DNA from: Pseudomonas fluorescens
GTDB taxonomy: Bacteria; Pseudomonadota; Gammaproteobacteria; Pseudomonadales; Pseudomonadaceae
Direction of reading: 5' to 3'
Length of the DNA: 64,000 bases
Assembly: GCF_902497855.1 (NCBI RefSeq)
Contig: NZ_CABVHU010000022.1
Span: 1 to 64,000 of the forward strand
Shown in pieces: positions 43,270 to 51,894 of the stretch. The notes under the pieces were generated by a model. The model was not told the DNA's origin and did no database searches. It saw only the letters and a program-made list of their open reading frames with translations. A program made the translations under genes and the position numbers. How positions within the stretch are numbered: the first letter of the stretch is position 1; each line of letters begins with the position of its first letter.

Positions 43270-44373
43270 TCAACCTCGCAGGCTCACACGCTCGCGCAAA
43301 TACTCAAGCACAGCCCCCCGCTCCCCTGCAAACTCGATCCGCGCGCCCTTCTTCTCCCGCTGAAACGCATACATCGGGTCGTAATACTCGCTCAACAACC
43401 CTTCGATCCAGCCCCGGTGCAGATCCACCGCCCCACTGCGCGCCTGCTCCGCCAGGGCATCTTCCATCAAGATCAGCATCCGCCGGTGGCGCTCGCCGCC
43501 CAGGCGCTTCTGCACATTATTCAGGCTCGCCAGCAACCGCTCGGAAAACAGCCCGAAACCTTCATCGCCATGCACTTCAATGAACTCGGCACACAAGTCC
43601 ACCACGTAATCGCGCAGAATCCGCTCCACCCGCCCCTCAAGGCTGTCTTCCAACCACACCATCGGAAACTGTTGCATGCCCTGATACAGCGCTAATGGCA
43701 AGGCGCAACTACCGATCGCCCGGCTCTCGTCTTCCAGCACGAACTGCTCGATGCCCCGGGCGCGCTTTTTCAGCACGTCCACGGCCAGGCGGTTTTCAAA
43801 GTCGATGTTGGAGGGTTGACCGGTGGCGCGCTTGCCGAAGCTGGAGCCGCGATGGTTGGCGTGACCTTCAAGGTCCAGCCCGTTGCTCAATTGCGTGAGC
43901 ACCTCGGTCTTGCCGGTACCGGTCATGCCGCCCAGCAGGACGAAATCGCACTGGGCAATGGCTTGATCGACCGTGTCCAGCAAGAACGTGCGCATCGCCT
44001 TGTAGCCGCCACCGACCCGCGGATAGTCGATCCCTGCCTCGTCCTTGAGCCATTGCTGGACAATCTGCGAACGCAAGCCGCCACGAAAACAGTACAGATA
44101 CCCATCGGGATGCGCCCGGGCAAAATCGGCCCAGGCCTGAATGCGTTCGGCCTTGATGTCGCCAGAGACCAATTGATGCCCCAGCGTAATGGCGGCTTGC
44201 TGACCGTGCTGCTTGTAGCAGGTCCCGATCCGCTGCCGCTCGTGGTCGTTCATCAGCGGCAGGTTGACCACGCCGGGGAATGAACCCTTGAGGAATTCGA
44301 CCGGCGCCCGGGCATCCATCATCGGCCGGTCGTTGAGAAAGATGTCGCGGTAATCGGTGCAGTCGCGTGACAT
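43270..44373 (-). CDS. mnmH: tRNA 2-selenouridine synthase
   Basis: This 367-aa enzyme replaces sulfur of 2-thiouridine (through a geranylated intermediate) with selenium at the wobble base of Lys, Glu and Gln tRNAs. The N-terminal rhodanese domain carries the catalytic Cys in GYLYCFRGGLRSQIV (about residue 96). A P-loop follows at GGMTGTGKTEVL. It uses selenophosphate from SelD, encoded directly upstream; the ATG at 44373 overlaps the selD stop by one base (TGATG). Also known as selU or ybbB. Confidence 0.94.
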   Translation of the reverse strand: MSRDCTDYRDIFLNDRPMMDARAPVEFLKGSFPGVVNLPLMNDHERQRIGTCYKQHGQQAAITLGHQLVSGDIKAERIQAWADFARAHPDGYLYCFRGGLRSQIVQQWLKDEAGIDYPRVGGGYKAMRTFLLDTVDQAIAQCDFVLLGGMTGTGKTEVLTQLSNGLDLEGHANHRGSSFGKRATGQPSNIDFENRLAVDVLKKRARGIEQFVLEDESRAIGSCALPLALYQGMQQFPMVWLEDSLEGRVERILRDYVVDLCAEFIEVHGDEGFGLFSERLLASLNNVQKRLGGERHRRMLILMEDALAEQARSGAVDLHRGWIEGLLSEYYDPMYAFQREKKGARIEFAGERGAVLEYLRERVSLRG

Positions 44374-45407
44374 CAAAACACCTCGACCGCGTTTGTCTGT
44401 CGCTCGATCAATTCGCCGATCGGCTCAAGGTTCAGGCCCAGCCCCGCGGCCACTTCGAGAAATTGTGCGTTGCCCTCGGGGGTGACCGCAATCAGCAGGC
44501 CGCCGCTGGTCTGCGGGTCGCAGAGCACGCGTTTGTGCAGTTCCTGCAGGCGTCCGAGCTTGCTGGCGTAGCTGTCGAAGTTGCGCAAGGTGCCACCGGG
44601 CACGCAGCCCTGTTCCAGGTAGTACTCGACACCCGGCAGGCGCGGCACACGCGCGTATTCGATGCGCGCGGTCAGCTGACTGCCATCGGCCATTTCCACC
44701 AGATGCCCCAACAGGCCAAAACCGGTGACGTCGGTCATCGCGGTCACGCCTTCGAGCTTGCCGAAGCGGCTGCCGGGTTTGTTCAGGGTGCACATCCAGT
44801 CACGCGCCAGGCCGATGTCTTCGTGGCGCAACTTGCCCTTTTTCTCCGCGGTGGTGAGGATACCGATGCCCAGGGGCTTGGTCAGGTAGAGCAGGCACCC
44901 GGCGGTGGCGGTGTCGTTGCGCTTCATGTGGCGCTTTTGCACCAGCCCGGTCACGGCCAGGCCGAAGATAGGCTCCGGCGCGTCGATGGAGTGCCCGCCG
45001 GCCAACGGGATCCCCGCCTCATCGCACACCGCACGTCCGCCGCGAATCACTTCCCGGGCAATCTCCGGGGCCAGTACATTGACCGGCCAGCCGAGGATGG
45101 CGATGGCCATCAGCGGATCGCCGCCCATGGCGTAGATATCGCTGATGGCATTGGTCGCGGCAATGCGGCCGAAATCGAACGGGTCGTCGACGATCGGCAT
45201 GAAAAAGTCGGTGGTCGACACCACGCCCCGCTCTTCGTCGATGGCATACACCGCCGCGTCGTCGCGTGAGGCGTTGCCGACCCATAGATTCGGATCAAGA
45301 TTCTGTGCCCCGCTGCCGGCCAGGATCACCTCCAGCACCTGGGGAGAAATCTTGCAGCCACAGCCTGCGCCGTGGCTGTATTGGGTCAGTCGGATCGGCT
45401 CGTTCAT
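44373..45407 (-). CDS. selD: Selenide, water dikinase (selenophosphate synthetase)
   Basis: This 344-aa enzyme makes selenophosphate from selenide and ATP. The N-terminal active-site loop YSHGAGCGCKISPQVLE has Cys at the position that is selenocysteine in some organisms, so no UGA recoding is needed. Other conserved segments are TDFFMPIVDDPFDFGRIAA, LAGGHSIDAPEPIFGLA and CDPQTSGGLL. It forms an operon with mnmH, so the evident use of selenium here is tRNA modification. No selA, selB or selC is in the window. Confidence 0.96.
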   Translation of the reverse strand: MNEPIRLTQYSHGAGCGCKISPQVLEVILAGSGAQNLDPNLWVGNASRDDAAVYAIDEERGVVSTTDFFMPIVDDPFDFGRIAATNAISDIYAMGGDPLMAIAILGWPVNVLAPEIAREVIRGGRAVCDEAGIPLAGGHSIDAPEPIFGLAVTGLVQKRHMKRNDTATAGCLLYLTKPLGIGILTTAEKKGKLRHEDIGLARDWMCTLNKPGSRFGKLEGVTAMTDVTGFGLLGHLVEMADGSQLTARIEYARVPRLPGVEYYLEQGCVPGGTLRNFDSYASKLGRLQELHKRVLCDPQTSGGLLIAVTPEGNAQFLEVAAGLGLNLEPIGELIERQTNAVEVF

Positions 45408-45547
45408 CGGGAAACACCTTGTAAAGATATCCCGAGAGTCTACAACAACGCCGATTTTCAGGTGCAGCCGCAGCCGTCCGACAATCCGAATGAATTTTCC
45501 GCAGCCCGGACGATCCCTCTATTACCACAGGGAGGATTACGGGCTTT

Positions 45548-45775
45548 ATGAACAATGCAAAACTTTTCGTCATTGAATACACCCTTCATGGCGCGCCCAA
45601 GTCTTTCATTATCCGTTTGGAAAAAATGGATAACGCTGAAGCCTGGCATTGGGCGAGCTGTGACGCCGGCGTGGGTCGGATCCCGCGCTTCGGCCGGGAA
45701 AAGGTGCAAAAGACCAGCAAGCCGATGGCGGAGAAATTCGGCGTGGAGAACGTCAAGTGGCGCCCGGCGAATTGA
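45548..45775 (+). CDS. DUF6555-like small protein
   Basis: This 75-aa protein has no signal or membrane segment. It contains FIIRLEKMDNAEAWHWASCD and a basic C-terminal part (RFGREKVQKTSKPMAEKFGV). I recognise it as a Pseudomonas orphan family (DUF6555) of unknown function. The start at 45548 has GGGAGGATTACGGGCTTT upstream. The inverted motif CCCTC/GAGG around 45511-45535 could fold over the ribosome site. It is followed 52 nt later by another small gene in the same direction. Confidence 0.72.
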   Translation: MNNAKLFVIEYTLHGAPKSFIIRLEKMDNAEAWHWASCDAGVGRIPRFGREKVQKTSKPMAEKFGVENVKWRPAN

Positions 45776-45827
45776 CCGCTCGCATCCGCTTTGGATATTG
45801 AGAGGGGACATTGGGAGGAATCAGTGC

Positions 45828-46106
45828 ATGACCACGACACCACTCACCAGCATGGCTCACATCGACTACGGCCTGGATACGCTGTTCGGGCGGGTCACCA
45901 AAAGCGCCGAATGTCTGGTCGGGCTGGAACAAGTCGAAAATGATCCGACATGCTTTGCGTTGCGCGTTCAACCACCTTTGCCCGAGGATCTGGAAAAGGC
46001 AAAAACCCTGGTGGTGAGGGTTGCAGGACGACGTTTCAATGGTGTCGTGCGCCATACCGAGCGACTGGACGATCAAAGCCTGAAGCTGGAAGTGGAGCCC
46101 GACTAG
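45828..46106 (+). CDS. Small hypothetical protein
   Basis: This 92-aa predicted cytosolic protein was not recognised. It has a mixed alpha/beta composition with LDTLFGRVTKSAECLVGLEQ near the start and VVRVAGRRFNGVVRHTERLD near the end. ATG 45828 is preceded by GGGAGGA at 9 nt, a strong ribosome site, which supports real translation; an in-frame longer reading from 45555 overlaps the previous gene and is rejected. It is co-directional with the DUF6555-like gene. Confidence 0.65.
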   Translation: MTTTPLTSMAHIDYGLDTLFGRVTKSAECLVGLEQVENDPTCFALRVQPPLPEDLEKAKTLVVRVAGRRFNGVVRHTERLDDQSLKLEVEPD

Positions 46107-46128
46107 GCTCCACCTTTGCCTGGATGAG

Positions 46129-46296
46129 CTATTTGCCGTGGGCACACTTGCACCCTTTACTGGCGCATTCTTCGCCATTTTCATGGTGCTTGGCGCAGGC
46201 TTCGCAACAATAGTGCTTGCCGTGGCGTGCGATCGGATGTTCGCCTAGCTTGCAGGAGCATTTGGGGCAGTCGCAGATACTTTCACTGTCGATCAT
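46129..46296 (-). CDS. bmtA: Bacterial metallothionein (BmtA/SmtA family)
   Basis: This 55-aa protein has cysteines in the metallothionein pattern: ICDCPKCSCKLGEHPIARHG, then KHYCCEACAKHHENGEECAS and KGCKCAHGK. Cys and His residues bind zinc or cadmium in a cluster and buffer metal in the cytosol. ATG 46296 is the family start; sequence upstream in the same frame runs into REP DNA. It is convergent with 45828-46106. No ArsR/SmtB-type repressor gene is adjacent. Confidence 0.9.
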   Translation of the reverse strand: MIDSESICDCPKCSCKLGEHPIARHGKHYCCEACAKHHENGEECASKGCKCAHGK

Positions 46297-46351
46297 GAGT
46301 CTGACTCCATCGTTGTGGTCGTCCGGGGCTGTAATGCTCACCGTAATACCA

Positions 46352-46582
46352 GTGTAGGAGCTGGCTTGCCGGCGAAGGCGTCCGTTCAGTGATAATCCTG
46401 TCAACTGACACACCGCCTTCGCTGCGGTGCGGCGATCCGACAAGCCAGCTCCTACAGGGTTGCATGGTCAGGATTGAATTTTGTGAGAGCGAGCCTGCTC
46501 GCGAATACGCAGGCACATTCAGCATAGCTGTGACTGATGCACCGCCTTCGCCGGCAAGCCGGTCTCGCTCCCCCAGGGGGGA
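46352..46582. repeat. Three REP arms plus a hybrid arm, one with an altered loop
   Basis: GTAGGAGCTGGCTTGCCGGC (46353-46372) is paired with an inverted arm at 46414-46457 whose tip contains the extra CGGTGCGGCGATCCGA between CTTCGCTG and CAAGCCAG. A second pair follows (GTGAGAGCGAGCCTGCTCGC, 46482-46501), ending in a hybrid arm (CGCCGGCAAGCCGGTCTCGC, 46549-46568) that joins two subtypes. These suggest recombination or gene conversion between REPs. Confidence 0.75.
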
Positions 46583-46587
46583 TGTGA

Positions 46588-47904
46588 CTACAACACCATC
46601 GCCGCCACCCAGCCAAACCCCAGCAGCGGCAGGTTGTAATGCAGGAAAGTCGGGACCACGGTGTCCCAGATGTGGTGATGCTGGCCATCGATGTTCAGGC
46701 CGGAGGTCGGGCCCAGGGTCGAGTCCGAGGCGGGCGAACCGGCGTCACCCAGGGCGCCGGCCGTACCGACGATGCTGACGATCGCCAGCGGGCTGAATCC
46801 CAGTTGCACGCACAGCGGCACGAAAATCACCGCCAGGATCGGCACGGTGGAAAACGACGAGCCGATGCCCATGGTTACCAGCAGGCCCACCAGCAACATC
46901 AGCAACGCGCCGATGGCCTTGCTGTGGCCGATCCACGAGGCCGAGGCCTCGACCAGCGTCTGCACCTCTCCGGTGGCTTTGATCACTTCGCCGAAGCCGG
47001 AAGCGGCGATCATGATGAAGCCGATCATCGCCATCATCTTCATGCCGTCGGTGAACAGGTCGTCGGTGTCGCGCCATTTGACGATGCCCGATGCCGAAAA
47101 AATCAGAAACCCGGCCAACGCACCGATGATCATCGAGTCCAGCAGCAGCTGAACGATGAACGCCGCGGCGATGGCCAGGCCGGCCACCATCAGGCTCAGC
47201 GGGTTGTACTGCACCGCGACCTGTTCGACCTGTTCGATTTTTTCCAGGTTGTAGACCCGCTTCCTGCGGTAGCTGATAAAGGCCGCGCCAAGGCCGAACA
47301 CCATGCCCAGCGCCGGAATGCCCATGGCATGGGTGACGTTGATGCCGCTGATATCGACGCCGCTACGGGCAACGTTGGCCAGCAGGATTTCATTGAGGAA
47401 GATGTTGCCGAAGCCAACGGGCAGGAACATATACGGCGTGATCAGCCCAAAGGTAATGACACAGGCGATCAACCGCCGGTCCAGTTGCAGCTTGGTCAGC
47501 ACGTAGAGCAGCGGCGGCACCAGCAGCGGAATAAAGGCGATATGTATCGGCAGGATATTCTGGGAGGCGATGGCCACCACCCAGAGCAAGCCGATCAGCA
47601 GCCACTTGACCTGGCCGCCACCGCTGGCGTGCTGCCGGTCGACCATCGCCAGGGCCTTGTCGGCCAGGGCATGGGCCAGGCCGGACTTGGCAATGGCCAC
47701 CGCGAACGCCCCCAGCAAGGCATAGGACAAAGCGACCGTCGCCCCGCCGCCGAGGCCACTGTTGAACGCCTTGAGCGTCGCGTCGATGCCCAGGCCACCG
47801 GTCAGGCCACCGACCAGCGCGCCGACGATCAACGCGATCACCACATGCACGCGGGACAGGCTGAGTACCAGCATGACGCCGACCGCGGCAATTACTGCAT
47901 TCAT
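46588..47904 (-). CDS. Na+/H+ antiporter family membrane protein
   Basis: This 438-aa inner-membrane protein has about eleven helices. The N-terminal part (VIAAVGVMLVLSLSRVHVVI) and the later TMGIGSSFSTVPILAVIFVP and GDAGSPASDSTLGPTSGLN segments fit the NhaC/Na_H_antiporter superfamily, close to predicted amino-acid or short-chain carboxylate carriers. ATG 47904 has GAGGTC upstream; TTG 47910 is possible. No catabolic neighbour hints at a substrate, so transport of an organic solute is as likely as pure antiport. Confidence 0.8.
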   Translation of the reverse strand: MNAVIAAVGVMLVLSLSRVHVVIALIVGALVGGLTGGLGIDATLKAFNSGLGGGATVALSYALLGAFAVAIAKSGLAHALADKALAMVDRQHASGGGQVKWLLIGLLWVVAIASQNILPIHIAFIPLLVPPLLYVLTKLQLDRRLIACVITFGLITPYMFLPVGFGNIFLNEILLANVARSGVDISGINVTHAMGIPALGMVFGLGAAFISYRRKRVYNLEKIEQVEQVAVQYNPLSLMVAGLAIAAAFIVQLLLDSMIIGALAGFLIFSASGIVKWRDTDDLFTDGMKMMAMIGFIMIAASGFGEVIKATGEVQTLVEASASWIGHSKAIGALLMLLVGLLVTMGIGSSFSTVPILAVIFVPLCVQLGFSPLAIVSIVGTAGALGDAGSPASDSTLGPTSGLNIDGQHHHIWDTVVPTFLHYNLPLLGFGWVAAMVL

Positions 47905-48072
47905 TATCAAGACCTCAAGACAAACGGAATGAGTCCGGCCGGCAGTCTGCGTGAGCCGCCAGCGGATTGAAGAATGGGTTTTATTAGAGGGCGGGCACTG
48001 TGCCGGACCGTTGCGGCCTTGTCAAAGCCAATGCCCGGCATGCAGACACTGGGATGAACGACGGCGTCCCTC

Positions 48073-48167
48073 TGTAGGAGCGAGGCTTGCCCGCGAAGGC
48101 GGAGTGTCATTCAACATCGATGTCGACTGACACTCCGCCTTCGCGGGCAAGCCTCGCTCCTACAGGG
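48073..48167. repeat. Inverted REP pair (REPIN)
   Basis: CTGTAGGAGCGAGGCTTGCC begins at 48072 and the inverted arm TTCGCGGGCAAGCCTCGCTC ends near 48159. It lies just upstream of the chemoreceptor promoter. Confidence 0.85.
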
Positions 48168-48217
48168 GGCTGTGCACGGCATCAAATTCAGCCACGTCTC
48201 TTATTCGCCAGACGGCA

Positions 48218-48244
48218 TAAAGAAAGCCGAAACCCTGCCGCTAC
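48218..48244 (+). promoter_or_regulatory. FliA (sigma-28) type promoter of the chemoreceptor gene
   Basis: TAAA (48218-48221), exactly 15 nt, then GCCGCTAC (48237-48244) match the flagellar sigma consensus TAAA-N15-GCCGATAA in all but two bases. The start codon of the chemoreceptor is 42 nt downstream. Chemoreceptors are commonly in the FliA regulon. Confidence 0.65.
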
Positions 48245-48285
48245 AGTGCCGAGTCTCAGATAATTATCGAATAAAGGACGTCTCC

Positions 48286-50433
48286 ATGTCGCTCAGACAA
48301 CTTTCCATTCAATGGAAGATCACCCTGCTCGCCGGGCTGTGCCTGGCCGGTATCGTGACCCTGCTGGTCGGACTTTCGCTGTATCGCATGGAGCACAGCG
48401 CCGCGCTGGTGAAAGCCTCGAGCATGGAGATGCTCACCGAAGCCGCCCAGGCCCGGATCGAATCCCAGGGTGAAAACCAGGCGCTGGAGATTCGCCAGCA
48501 GTTCATGGACGCCTATCAATACGGCCACGGCTTTTCCCGCCAGGTGCTGTTCCTGCGCGACCAGGCCGAGAAGCGCTTTCTCGACGCCTTCGATTTGCGC
48601 GAAGACCTGACCCGCCAGGTCAAGTCGGCGCTGCAAGCCAACCCGGAGCTGCTTGGCCTGTCGCTGGTGTTCGAAACCAACGCGCTGGACGGCAAGGACG
48701 ATCTGTTTACCGGCCAGGCGGAACTGGGCAGCAACGACAAGGGCCGTTTCGCCCTGTATTGGTCGCAACCGACACCGGGCAAGGTGACCTCCATGGCGCT
48801 ACCCGAAAGCGACATGGCCGACACCGCCACCGGCCCCAGCGGCGAGCCGGCGAATGCCTGGTTCACCTGCCCCCGCACCACGCTCAAGCCCTGCGTGATC
48901 GAACCCTACTTCTATGTGATCGATGGGCAGAAGGTGCTGATGACCAGCATCGTTTTCCCGTTGATGGTCAATGGCAAGGTCATCGCGTCGCTGTCGGCGG
49001 ACATCAATCTCGACAGCCTGCAGGCAATCAGCCAGGACGCCAGCAAGAAACTCTATGACGGCCAGACCCATGTCAGCATCATCAGCCCGGTCGGTTTGCT
49101 CGCCGGCCACAGCCCGGACGCCGGCAAACTCAGCCAGCGCCTGGATGCCGTGGACAACATCAACGGTGCCGAGCTGATTCGCATGCTCGCGGCCAGCAGC
49201 AAGACCGAAAGCCTGCACAGCAACCAACAGTTGAAAGTGTTGGCGCCCTTCCAGCCGATTCCCGGCGGCAAGTCATGGGGTGTCTTGCTTGAGGTGCCGG
49301 AAAAGGTACTGGTCGGCCCAGCCGAAGCCCTGAAGAAACAACTCGATGACAGCAACACCGCCGGCACGCTGATGGAACTCGGCCTGGGTGCGCTGGCGGC
49401 GTTGATCGGCCTGTTGCTGGTATGGCTGATGGCGCGGAGCGTGACCAAGCCGATTCTCGGCGTGGCGCACATGCTCGAAGACATCGCCAGCGGCGAAGGC
49501 GACCTGACCCGACGCCTGGCCTACGACAAACAGGACGAATTGGGCCAGTTGGCCGGCTGGTTCAATCGCTTCCTCGACAAGCTGCAACCGATCATTGCCG
49601 AGGTTAAACGCTCGGTGCAGGACGCGCGCAGCACCGCGGATCAGTCGTCCGTCATCGCCACCCAGACCAGTGCCGGCATGGAACAGCAATACCGTCAGGT
49701 GGATCAGGTCGCGACCGCCTCCCACGAGATGAGCGCCACCGCCCAGGACGTCGCCCGCAGCGCCGCACAGGCGGCACAAGCGGCGCGGGACGCCGATCAC
49801 GCCACCCGTCGCGGCCTGAGCGTTATCGACCAGACCACCGCCAGCATCGACCACCTCGCTGCCGACATGAGCGCGGCCATGGTGCAAGTCGAAGGCCTGG
49901 CGGCCAACAGCGAGAAAATCGGTTCGGTGCTGGAAGTGATTCGCGCCATCGCCGAACAGACCAACCTGCTGGCCCTCAACGCCGCGATCGAAGCGGCCCG
50001 CGCCGGTGAAGCCGGACGAGGTTTTGCCGTGGTGGCCGATGAAGTGCGCAACCTGGCACGCCGGACCCAGGAGTCTGTCGAAGAGACCCGCCTGGTGATC
50101 GAACAGTTGCAGAGCGGCACCCGGGAGGTGGTCGGGTCGATGAGCAACAGCCATCGCCAGGCCCAGGGCAGTGTCGAGCAGGTGGGCCAGGCCGTGACGG
50201 CGCTGCGCCAGATTGGCGAAGCGGTGACGGTGATCAGCGACATGAACCTGCAGATCGCCAGTGCCGCGGAAGAGCAAAGCGCAGTGGCCGAAGAGATCAA
50301 CAACAATGTGGCGACGATTCGGGATGTGACCGAGTCGCTGTCGGGCCAGGCCAACGAATCGGCGCGGGTGAGCCAGTCGCTGAACAGCCTGGCCAATCAG
50401 CAGCAGAGTCTGATGGATCAGTTCCGCGTCTGA
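48286..50433 (+). CDS. Methyl-accepting chemotaxis protein with large periplasmic Cache domain
   Basis: This 715-aa receptor has TM1 at about residues 12-32 (ITLLAGLCLAGIVTLLVGLS), a periplasmic sensor at 33-360 probably of the double-Cache type (SIVFPLMVNGKVIASLSADI is the Cache-like strand), TM2 at about 362-384 (LGALAALIGLLLVWLM), a HAMP domain, and a signalling domain with hairpin tip EQTNLLALNAAIEAARAGEA. No CheR-binding pentapeptide is at the C-terminus (DQFRV). ATG 48286 has AAAGGA upstream. The ligand is unknown. A FliA-type promoter precedes the gene. Confidence 0.9.
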   Translation: MSLRQLSIQWKITLLAGLCLAGIVTLLVGLSLYRMEHSAALVKASSMEMLTEAAQARIESQGENQALEIRQQFMDAYQYGHGFSRQVLFLRDQAEKRFLDAFDLREDLTRQVKSALQANPELLGLSLVFETNALDGKDDLFTGQAELGSNDKGRFALYWSQPTPGKVTSMALPESDMADTATGPSGEPANAWFTCPRTTLKPCVIEPYFYVIDGQKVLMTSIVFPLMVNGKVIASLSADINLDSLQAISQDASKKLYDGQTHVSIISPVGLLAGHSPDAGKLSQRLDAVDNINGAELIRMLAASSKTESLHSNQQLKVLAPFQPIPGGKSWGVLLEVPEKVLVGPAEALKKQLDDSNTAGTLMELGLGALAALIGLLLVWLMARSVTKPILGVAHMLEDIASGEGDLTRRLAYDKQDELGQLAGWFNRFLDKLQPIIAEVKRSVQDARSTADQSSVIATQTSAGMEQQYRQVDQVATASHEMSATAQDVARSAAQAAQAARDADHATRRGLSVIDQTTASIDHLAADMSAAMVQVEGLAANSEKIGSVLEVIRAIAEQTNLLALNAAIEAARAGEAGRGFAVVADEVRNLARRTQESVEETRLVIEQLQSGTREVVGSMSNSHRQAQGSVEQVGQAVTALRQIGEAVTVISDMNLQIASAAEEQSAVAEEINNNVATIRDVTESLSGQANESARVSQSLNSLANQQQSLMDQFRV

Positions 50434-50460
50434 CCTGGTTTTTACTGACGACACACCCCC

Positions 50461-50557
50461 CCTGTAGGAGCTGGCTTGCCAGCGAAAGCGGTAGCACATC
50501 CAACACATATGTTGGCTGTCACGACGCCTTCGCTGGCAAGCCAGCTCCTACAGGGGA
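50461..50557. repeat. Inverted REP pair (REPIN)
   Basis: CCTGTAGGAGCTGGCTTGCC begins at 50461 and the inverted arm CTTCGCTGGCAAGCCAGCTC ends near 50547, between convergent genes. Confidence 0.85.
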
Positions 50558-50580
50558 CCGCGTGAACATTGAGATCGGGG

Positions 50581-51894
50581 TTAGCGTTTGGGCAATTCGA
50601 TCACCACCTTCAACCCGCCCCACTCGCTCTCTTCCAGCCGCAAGCCCCCGCCCCAGGTATCAACGATGTCGCGCACGATCCCCAACCCCAACCCATGCCC
50701 ATCCATCTGTTCATCAAGCCGCGTACCGCGACTGAACACCTGATCGCGCTGCTCCTCGGGTATCCCCGGCCCGTCATCTTCCACGCTCAGCTCAAACCCT
50801 TGCGCCGTCTCGATCACGCTCAAGCGGACCTGCGCATCCGCCCACTTGCAGGCGTTGTCCAGCAGGTTGCCGAGCAACTCCAGCACATCCTCCCGATCCC
50901 ACGGCAGCAGCAAGCCCTTGGGCGCCACATAGCTGAGGTCCAGGTGTTCACCGTGGATCATGTTCAAGGTCGCCAGCAACCCCGGCAGCTCCGCCTCGCA
51001 ATCAAACAGCGCCCCGGGCAAGGCGTCGCCGGACAGGCGGGCGCGGTTGAGTTCCCGGTTTAGCCGTTGCTGCACCTGCTCAAGCTGCTTCTGAATCACC
51101 TTGCGCAGTTCCGGATGTGCGTCGAGTTTCTCGCTGCCCGCCAGGCTCAACAACACCGCCAGCGGGGTTTTCAAGGCATGCCCGAGGTTGCCCAGCGCAT
51201 TGCGCGAACGCTTGAGGCTGTCTTCGGTGTGGGCCAGCAAATGGTTGATCTGCGCCACCAACGGCTCCAGCTCCACCGGCACCTGCTCATCGAGTTGCGA
51301 GCGCTGGCCCTGCTGTAACTGGGCGATTTGCTCACGGGCCTTCTCCAACGGGCGCAAGGCGCGGCGCACGGTGATCCGCTGCAGCAACAGGATCAACAGC
51401 AACCCCGCCAGGCCCAGGCCGAGACCGACCTGTTGCATGCGCAAAAAACTGTCGCGCACCGGGGTGTAGTCCTGGGCGACGCTGATGGAAATCGACTGGC
51501 CCAGGCGGCGATAGTCCGAGCGCAATATCAGCAACTGCTGCCCTTCCGGCCCCAGCTGCAAGTTGCTGTGCAAGCCGGGATGGTCCAGGCGTGGCAGTTC
51601 CTGGTCCCATAGCGAACGGGAACGCCAATGGCTGTCGGCGAAATCGATGCGGAAATAGTGCCCGGAAAACGGGCGCTGATACGCCGGCGACAGGTGTCGC
51701 TCATCCAGCTGCAACCCCTGCGGCCCGCGCACCAGTGCCACCAGCAGGCTTTCACTGTCGTTGCGCAACCCGGCTTCGAGGTAGCGCTGCAAGCCCATTT
51801 CGAACAGCCACAGGCTGGTCTGCGCCAGCACCAGGCCGACGATCACCATCACGCTGATCAGCCCCAGGCTCAAGCGGCGCTGGATCGACCTCAC
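50581..51894 (-). CDS. Sensor histidine kinase, PhoQ-like
   Basis: This 437-aa inner-membrane kinase has TM1 at about 9-31 (LGLISVMVIVGLVLAQTSLW), a periplasmic sensor of about 130 residues, TM2 at about 160-178 (LGLGLAGLLLILLL), a short HAMP-like linker, the H-box RNALGNLGHALKTPLAVLLS (phospho-His), N-box NLLDNACKWADA, and G-boxes EDDGPGIPEEQ and GHGLGLGIVRDIVD. It overlaps the response regulator gene by 4 nt. Two PepSY proteins upstream in the same operon may modulate it. The signal could be cations or peptides by analogy to PhoQ; this is not shown. Confidence 0.9.
   Translation of the reverse strand: MRSIQRRLSLGLISVMVIVGLVLAQTSLWLFEMGLQRYLEAGLRNDSESLLVALVRGPQGLQLDERHLSPAYQRPFSGHYFRIDFADSHWRSRSLWDQELPRLDHPGLHSNLQLGPEGQQLLILRSDYRRLGQSISISVAQDYTPVRDSFLRMQQVGLGLGLAGLLLILLLQRITVRRALRPLEKAREQIAQLQQGQRSQLDEQVPVELEPLVAQINHLLAHTEDSLKRSRNALGNLGHALKTPLAVLLSLAGSEKLDAHPELRKVIQKQLEQVQQRLNRELNRARLSGDALPGALFDCEAELPGLLATLNMIHGEHLDLSYVAPKGLLLPWDREDVLELLGNLLDNACKWADAQVRLSVIETAQGFELSVEDDGPGIPEEQRDQVFSRGTRLDEQMDGHGLGLGIVRDIVDTWGGGLRLEESEWGGLKVVIELPKR

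Noticed and set aside
44373..45407. Selenocysteine codon in selD
   Set aside because: The active-site position is an ordinary Cys codon; no in-frame UGA and no SECIS-like element is needed.
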